Of a DNA stretch of 9,142 nt, positions 6,776 through 9,142 are shown piece by piece. Under the pieces are notes generated by a model. The model searched no databases, was not told the origin of the DNA, and saw only the letters and a list, made by a program, of their open reading frames with translations. A program made the position numbers and the translations under genes. The stretch is taken from contig CAZYPB010000055.1 in NCBI GenBank assembly GCA_964649265.1, positions 1-9,142 of the forward strand. Reading direction: 5' to 3'. This DNA is from CAZYPB01 sp964649265. GTDB taxonomy: Archaea > Micrarchaeota > Micrarchaeia > Burarchaeales > JAKAKT01. How positions within the stretch are numbered: the first letter of the stretch is position 1; every line of letters starts with the position of its first letter.

Positions 6776-6853
6776 TAATGCGATGGATGACGACACCGTC
6801 CCAGAGGGAAGCGCAAGCGATGACCCAACGGAGTAGCTTCTGACATCGCATTA
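6776..6853 (+). ncRNA. Structured 78-nt element, candidate C/D-box-like RNA or array-end site
   Basis: A perfect 10-bp inverted repeat (TAATGCGATG at 6776-6785, CATCGCATTA at 6844-6853) closes a GC-rich interior in an otherwise A/T-rich gap. Inside are, in order, GGATGA (6785-6790, C-box-like, one base off RUGAUGA), CAGA (6802-6805, weak D'), GCGATGA (6817-6823, C'-like, one base off) and CTGA (6840-6843, D). The spacers (11, 11 and 16 bases) fit an archaeal C/D guide RNA, but the C box lacks its conserved U and a 10-bp stem is long for the class. The right arm is also copy 1 of the 19-bp repeat that recurs elsewhere without this interior, so it could instead be the terminal recombination site of the array. 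The minus strand also reads as 23 codons from 6846 to 6775. Confidence 0.4.
6832..6850 (+). repeat. 19-bp core direct repeat, copy 1
   Basis: AGTAGCTTCTGACATCGCA, identical to copies 3 and 4. It lies between the methyltransferase and the toxin-antitoxin pair. The TATA box of the latter starts 13 bases after it. Sequence to its left is unlike the other copies. On the minus strand it encodes MSEAT, continuing to a stop after 23 codons. Confidence 0.9.
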
Positions 6854-6862
6854 ATGCTAACT

Positions 6863-6896
6863 TTTATATATCTATTTGGTATCAATTAATAGGTGA
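6863..6896 (+). promoter_or_regulatory. Promoter and ribosome binding site of the toxin-antitoxin operon
   Basis: TTTATATAT (6863-6871) is a strong TATA box, and AGGTGAT (6891-6897) precedes the GTG start at 6902 by 4 bases. RHH antitoxins usually repress their own promoter; a dyad is not obvious here, so autoregulation is only expected from the family. Confidence 0.6.
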
Positions 6897-6901
6897 TTTG
6901 A

Positions 6902-7159
6902 GTGGAAACAGTCGTAAGGTTTGAGGGAATGGTCGAGCAAATACTAATCGAGCTAGTCGAAAGCGGCTACTTCAAGACCAAGACCGAAGCCCTCAGGGCG
7001 GGAGTTCTCGAGCTCGGGAAGGAATATCATATAATAGATGATTTGCGGGAAGACCTGAAACGCGCTGAGGAAATAGACCAAGGGATAAAAAGCGGGAAAA
7101 TAAAGCTGGCTACCGAGAGCGAATTCAGGGCCATAATAAAGAAGAAAAAGAGTGAGTGA
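6902..7159 (+). CDS. Antitoxin of a RelBE/ParDE-type pair (ribbon-helix-helix)
   Basis: An 85-residue protein starting with GTG. The first 40 residues (VVRFEGMVEQILIELVESGYFKTKTEALRAGV and onward) have the pattern of a ribbon-helix-helix DNA-binding fold: a short strand, a helix, the turn SGYFKTKTEA, and a second helix. The rest is a charged helical tail ending LATESEFRAIIKKKKSE, which in this class wraps around the toxin. The stop codon directly abuts the toxin start (TGA then ATG), so translation is coupled. Wobble positions are richer in C and G than in the genes to the left (GTC, CTC, AAG and GCC are frequent; Ser AGC is used), suggesting horizontal acquisition. The role is inferred from fold and neighbour. 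Confidence 0.82.
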   Translation: METVVRFEGMVEQILIELVESGYFKTKTEALRAGVLELGKEYHIIDDLREDLKRAEEIDQGIKSGKIKLATESEFRAIIKKKKSE

Positions 7160-7423
7160 ATGGCATTCTCGCTCGAGTTCACGGAGCTTTTTCTCGAGAA
7201 ACTCAAGAAGCTCGACAAGAGCGTCGCAATCGAAATTGAAAAAAAGGTCGACAAGATTCAGAAAAACCCTGTCCTATCCGTCCAGAGGATGAAACACTCC
7301 CCTAACTACTTTCGGGTTTATGTCAGGAACTTTCGGATGATTTACAAAGTCGAAGGCAACAAAATCATCATGTTCGACATAATAAAAAGGAAAGAGGGTT
7401 ACGAGCAATTTAGCGGCGGATAG
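7160..7423 (+). CDS. RelE/ParE-superfamily toxin, probable mRNA interferase
   Basis: An 87-residue protein of the archaeal RelE type: FSLEFTELFLEKLKKLDKSVAIEIEKKVDKI forms the first strand and two helices, followed by the four-strand sheet YFRVYVRNFRMIYKVEGNKIIMFDIIKRKEGY. Arg43, Arg52, Arg59 and Arg77 are in the places where archaeal RelE carries basic residues for ribosome-dependent mRNA cleavage, and the last strand and C-terminal Tyr are present. The sequence looks intact, so the toxin is probably active and neutralised by the upstream antitoxin. The stop codon (TAG, 7421) overlaps the left end of the next repeat unit (AGTTACTCC, 7422-7430). A ParE-like gyrase toxin is the alternative, but the YRVxVxxxRxIY pattern favours RelE. 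Confidence 0.88.
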   Translation: MAFSLEFTELFLEKLKKLDKSVAIEIEKKVDKIQKNPVLSVQRMKHSPNYFRVYVRNFRMIYKVEGNKIIMFDIIKRKEGYEQFSGG

Positions 7424-7451
7424 TTACTCCAATCGTAATCTTAGCGAATTC

Positions 7452-7470
7452 CGTAGTTTCTGACATCGCA
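7452..7470 (+). repeat. 19-bp core direct repeat, copy 2 (17 of 19)
   Basis: CGTAGTTTCTGACATCGCA differs from the other copies at two positions. AGTTACTCC occurs 22 bases upstream of GTAG, at exactly the same distance as in copies 3 and 4, although the 22 bases themselves differ. On the minus strand it encodes MSETT, continuing as 18 codons (7466-7410) that run into the 3' end of the toxin gene. Confidence 0.8.
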
Positions 7471-7505
7471 CCTATTTCACGTCGAAGAAATAGGGCTGTT
7501 CGACG
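7471..7505 (+). other. Hairpin with loop complementary to downstream sequence (possible pseudoknot)
   Basis: CCTATTTC (7471-7478) and GAAATAGG (7487-7494) form a perfect 8-bp stem immediately after repeat copy 2. Its loop contains CGTCGAA (7480-7486), which is perfectly complementary to TTCGACG (7499-7505). A plus-strand transcript, for example the 3' region of the toxin mRNA, could fold as an H-type pseudoknot. A related arrangement follows copy 3. The minus strand of the same segment reads as a short peptide ending PYFFDVK, so coding constraint is a competing explanation. Confidence 0.45.
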
Positions 7506-7537
7506 GAGTAGTGATATGGGCCATGGATCGGCTTGTC

Positions 7538-8077
7538 CTAAGAATTAGTTTTGTTCTTTTGCATACTGTCCCAAGTTAAAAGCCCACCAATAGTAATCAA
7601 AAGCGTGATGATGGGGATCAGCAGAACGAAAATGGGCCTCTCTATAAATACCGTTTTATTTTCTCCTATTATAGAAAAAATAATCTCAGTTAAAACAAAC
7701 AGGGTAACAGAAGTCATTCCTGCAACAAAAAATGCGTTCCTATAATCCGCTTTACTTTTGAGTTTTTCCTTTAGATTAAGAAAAGTAAGAACAGATGTAA
7801 GAAAGGTGAGAATAACCAACATGATTGTAGAATAACGAAACAAATCTGAAAAAGAAAAACCAACCAGAATGATTCCTATGGCTATCACAGATATGAACGA
7901 CGCAAATCCTGCCCAGACTCCATCGATTGCCCTTATCGAAGACTCCCCCCCATGGAAAAGAGGGTCCAATACTTTGTCGAGTAGCCCCATAAATAATAAA
8001 TAAATCTCGGTCCTATTTATCCCTTTCCCCAGAGTTACTCCTTTTAACCAAGGGTTAGTATCAGTAGCTTCTGACAT
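7538..8077 (-). CDS. Four-span membrane protein of unknown function, leader from the repeat
   Basis: A 179-residue protein. Residues 1-22 (MSEATDTNPWLKGVT, then LGKGINR) are encoded by the repeat unit, are hydrophilic and nearly the same as the leader at copy 4; the rest is unique to this cassette. Predicted transmembrane segments are at about 54-75, 83-101, 115-137 and 147-167, with a charged C-terminal tail. No family or catalytic motif is recognised. Residues 25-50 (IYLLFMGLLDKVLDPLFHGGESSIRA) look amphipathic. The ATG at 8077 lies in the repeat core; the next in-frame ATG is codon 30, so the native protein could lack the leader. It is flanked by copies 2 and 3 and is opposite in strand to the toxin-antitoxin pair. 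A defence or toxin role is suggested only by location. Confidence 0.7.
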   Translation of the reverse strand: MSEATDTNPWLKGVTLGKGINRTEIYLLFMGLLDKVLDPLFHGGESSIRAIDGVWAGFASFISVIAIGIILVGFSFSDLFRYSTIMLVILTFLTSVLTFLNLKEKLKSKADYRNAFFVAGMTSVTLFVLTEIIFSIIGENKTVFIERPIFVLLIPIITLLITIGGLLTWDSMQKNKTNS

Positions 8078-8082
8078 CGCAT
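8013..8082 (+). repeat. Extended ~70-bp repeat unit ending in the core, copy 3
   Basis: From CTATTTATCCC (8013) through the 19-bp core (8063-8081) this matches 8897-8965 with two substitutions and one missing base, about 96% identity. It contains AGTTACTCC at 8033-8041 and a small inverted repeat, TAACC/GGTTA, with a 3-base loop around 8045-8057. It is also the first 22 codons of the minus-strand membrane gene. Confidence 0.92.
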
Positions 8083-8083
8083 A

Positions 8084-8116
8084 CTTTTAACGTCGTAGAA
8101 AAAAGGCTTTATGATG
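8084..8116 (+). other. Counterpart of the pseudoknot-like element after copy 3
   Basis: CTTTT (8084-8088) can pair with AAAAG (8101-8105). CGTCGTA (8091-8097) in the loop can pair with TATGATG (8110-8116) through five Watson-Crick and two G-U pairs in a plus-strand RNA. Relative to the element after copy 2, one pair is changed on both sides (A-U to U-A) and two C are replaced by U while pairing is kept. The stem is weaker than after copy 2. On the minus strand the segment reads PFFYDVK, resembling PYFFDVK at copy 2. Confidence 0.35.
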
Positions 8117-8155
8117 AGGCAGTGACCAGGGTCATCACTAAAACAAGAGTGGTTT

Positions 8156-8872
8156 CTACTTGGGTTTGTTGAAAAATCCATAAACAAAAAGTCCAAGGAA
8201 GAATATTCCTCCGCCAAAATAATATGCAAACAATACGTGACCAACAGTACCGAGTAACAAAAAGGAAGAGACTACGATTAGGAGCATCACAAGTGTTCTT
8301 ATGAAATAGCTCTTGTTCTTTGATACGTACTCTTCAAGAGCATAATCGCTTTCTCCAGTCTTTTTGATTATAGAATTAAAGAAGGAATAACCTATTCTCA
8401 AAAATGAAAAAAAGATAAATGCAACAAAGGGAAGAGATGCAAGCTCTCCAGTAACGGATGATGGGAAGCTTCCATACAATGAATATAGTATTCCTGCATA
8501 GAAAACCAGAAGAAAACCAAAGGGGAAAGCCATATCCACAACCTTACTTCGTTCTACACCCTTCATTCCTTTAGTTGATATAGCCTCATGGAGATCCACT
8601 TTTCTTGACTTGGATTCTTTCATTCGCTTTTTCTCCATGAGATTTCGTTGTGATAGGAAAACTACGTAGAAAAGTAGGAAGAAAATAAACATAGAAAAAA
8701 ATTCAGATATCGCAGGCATGAATAGATATGAACTTATCTCAATACCTCCAGTCATCACATTTGTAATGTACCCAAGGTTTTCTATATCGAAAGAGATTTC
8801 ACTCAATAGAAGATACGCGAATAATAGTAAATATGCCCCTGTAAAAAGATCGAAAATTGCCTCTTTTTTCAT
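8156..8872 (-). CDS. Six-span membrane protein of unknown function
   Basis: A 238-residue protein with transmembrane segments at about 8-24, 56-74, 114-134, 145-167, 189-208 and 212-233. A basic cytoplasmic loop lies at about 75-112 (SQRNLMEKKRMKESKSRK and onward) and another at about 168-188. There is no recognisable motif. It could be a transporter-like or scaffold membrane protein, but I do not assign one. The ATG at 8872 overlaps the stop (TGA, 8871-8869) of a frame that continues the repeat-encoded leader once a one-base deletion is undone. The present gene may therefore be what is left of a two-gene arrangement or a leader fusion. It fills the 883-bp interval between repeat copies 3 and 4. 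Confidence 0.72.
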   Translation of the reverse strand: MKKEAIFDLFTGAYLLLFAYLLLSEISFDIENLGYITNVMTGGIEISSYLFMPAISEFFSMFIFFLLFYVVFLSQRNLMEKKRMKESKSRKVDLHEAISTKGMKGVERSKVVDMAFPFGFLLVFYAGILYSLYGSFPSSVTGELASLPFVAFIFFSFLRIGYSFFNSIIKKTGESDYALEEYVSKNKSYFIRTLVMLLIVVSSFLLLGTVGHVLFAYYFGGGIFFLGLFVYGFFNKPK

Positions 8873-8960
8873 ATGTACTCTAATGTATCCTTCACTCTAT
8901 TTATCCCTTTCCCCCGGTTACTCCTTTTAACCAAAGGTTAGTATCAGTAGCTTCTGACAT
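8869..8960 (-). pseudogene. Frameshifted leader frame at repeat copy 4
   Basis: From the ATG at 8960 the minus strand reads MSEATDTNLWLKGVTGGKG and stops (TAA at 8903-8901). Compared with copy 3, one base is missing after the codons for KGVT. Restoring it gives GKGINR, as at copy 3, followed by VKDTLEYI and a TGA that overlaps the ATG of the membrane gene by two bases. This points to an originally longer leader of about 31 codons coupled to the next gene, now broken. Alternatively the short frame is a leader peptide or has no coding role. Confidence 0.5.
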
Positions 8961-8965
8961 CGCAT
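8897..8965 (+). repeat. Extended ~70-bp repeat unit ending in the core, copy 4
   Basis: The second copy of the unit at 8013-8082, one base shorter, with the core at 8946-8964 identical to copies 1 and 3. Similarity stops within a base or two of the core's right end, where the promoter of the HEPN gene begins. Confidence 0.92.
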
Positions 8966-8968
8966 CCC

Positions 8969-8978
8969 TTATTAATAT
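8969..8978 (+). promoter_or_regulatory. TATA box of the HEPN gene
   Basis: TTATTAATAT starts 5 bases after repeat copy 4 and is centred about 27 bases before the ATG at 9000. No ribosome binding site precedes that ATG, which fits a leaderless transcript. The cassette thus brings its own promoter directly next to the repeat. Confidence 0.5.
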
Positions 8979-8999
8979 CCTCTTTTCTAATAGCTACAT

Positions 9000-9142
9000 A
9001 TGAGACCCGAAACCCTCAACTGGTGGGAGCAGGCAAAAGCAGACCTCTCAGCAGCGAAGAAGAACATTGGGATAGACGAGTATGGAGTTGCCGTGTTCCT
9101 CTCTCAGCAGGCAACTGAGAAAGCCCTGAAGGCACTACATAT
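9000..9142 (+). CDS. HEPN-domain protein, N-terminal part only
   Basis: 47 codons are visible before the right edge. The start MRPETLNWWEQAKADLSAAKKNI, followed by YGVAVFLSQQATEKALKAL, is the typical first helix pair of archaeal HEPN proteins of the COG2250 type, with the QQATEKALKAL helix characteristic of the family. Such proteins usually pair with a minimal nucleotidyltransferase (MNT) as a toxin-antitoxin system, in which HEPN is an RNase and the MNT partner inactivates it. The RNase motif R-x4-6-H would be further downstream and cannot be checked here, and neither can the partner gene. The family call is strong; activity is unknown. Confidence 0.88.
   Translation, partial: MRPETLNWWEQAKADLSAAKKNIGIDEYGVAVFLSQQATEKALKALH

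Noticed and set aside
6776..6853. tRNA or tRNA fragment as integration target
   Set aside because: Length is close to a tRNA, but no T-loop GTTCRA, no acceptor-type 7-bp stem with CCA-side spacing and no plausible anticodon arm can be drawn.
6776..8077. Insertion sequence remnants bounded by the repeats
   Set aside because: The repeats are direct, not inverted (apart from the short stem at copy 1), no transposase or target duplication is visible, and the interior genes are not IS genes.
8044..8244. Open frame of 66 codons on the minus strand across the 3' end of the six-span gene and copy 3
   Set aside because: It lies out of frame over the end of the membrane gene and the MSEAT leader, with no ribosome binding site. 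Only its PFFYDVK part is discussed, as a possible relic.
6832..8964. CRISPR array formed by the four 19-bp repeats
   Set aside because: Spacings of 611-883 bp contain genes, the repeats are too few and no cas gene is present.
8041..8965. Integron attC sites at the repeats (TTTTAACC...GGTTAGT resembles RYYYAAC/GTTRRRY)
   Set aside because: The arms are only about 3 bases apart, do not fit the R and Y positions exactly, and are absent from copies 1 and 2. The foldable L/R box structure of attC is missing.

Overview
The window looks archaeal. Most genes are preceded 25-30 bases upstream by an A/T-rich TATA-like box with no room for a leader, which suggests leaderless transcripts. Where a ribosome binding site exists it is GGTGAT, GGAGTGATC or GGGAGGT, matching the archaeal 16S 3' end. 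Arg is mostly AGA/AGG and Ile often ATA, and the ferredoxin has the cysteine pattern known from Thermococcales. I cannot name the lineage; a DPANN-type or euryarchaeal genome would fit.

Positions 1-1689 hold a divergent pair. An exported protein runs left off the window. Rightward are a 53-residue single-span membrane peptide, the RNA 2',3'-cyclic phosphodiesterase ThpR, a membrane-anchored small protein and a one-cluster ferredoxin. Positions 1710-6069 are on the minus strand: a 1280-residue repeat-rich protein with one membrane hairpin (unrecognised), and upstream of it a small membrane protein with a signal peptide. A SAM-dependent methyltransferase (6119-6754) is divergent from the latter, and the two appear to share one nearly symmetrical TATA element.

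From about 6776 to the right edge the character changes. A 19-bp core, AGTAGCTTCTGACATCGCA, occurs four times in the same orientation (6832, 7452, 8063, 8946), and each interval holds one complete gene module: a RelB/RelE-type toxin-antitoxin pair (plus), a four-span membrane protein (minus), a six-span membrane protein (minus), and the start of a HEPN-domain gene (plus). Copies 3 and 4 share about 70 bp at roughly 96% identity. On the minus strand every core reads as a start codon followed by MSE(A/T)T, so one conserved leader is joined to different downstream sequence at each copy. Copy 1 differs: it closes a 78-nt, GC-rich element with a perfect 10-bp terminal stem and C/D-box-like motifs, and it marks the left border of the array.

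My main inference is that 6776-9142 is a cassette array of toxin-antitoxin and membrane-protein modules separated by direct repeats that could be recombination sites. No integrase or recombinase is visible here, so the mechanism is open.
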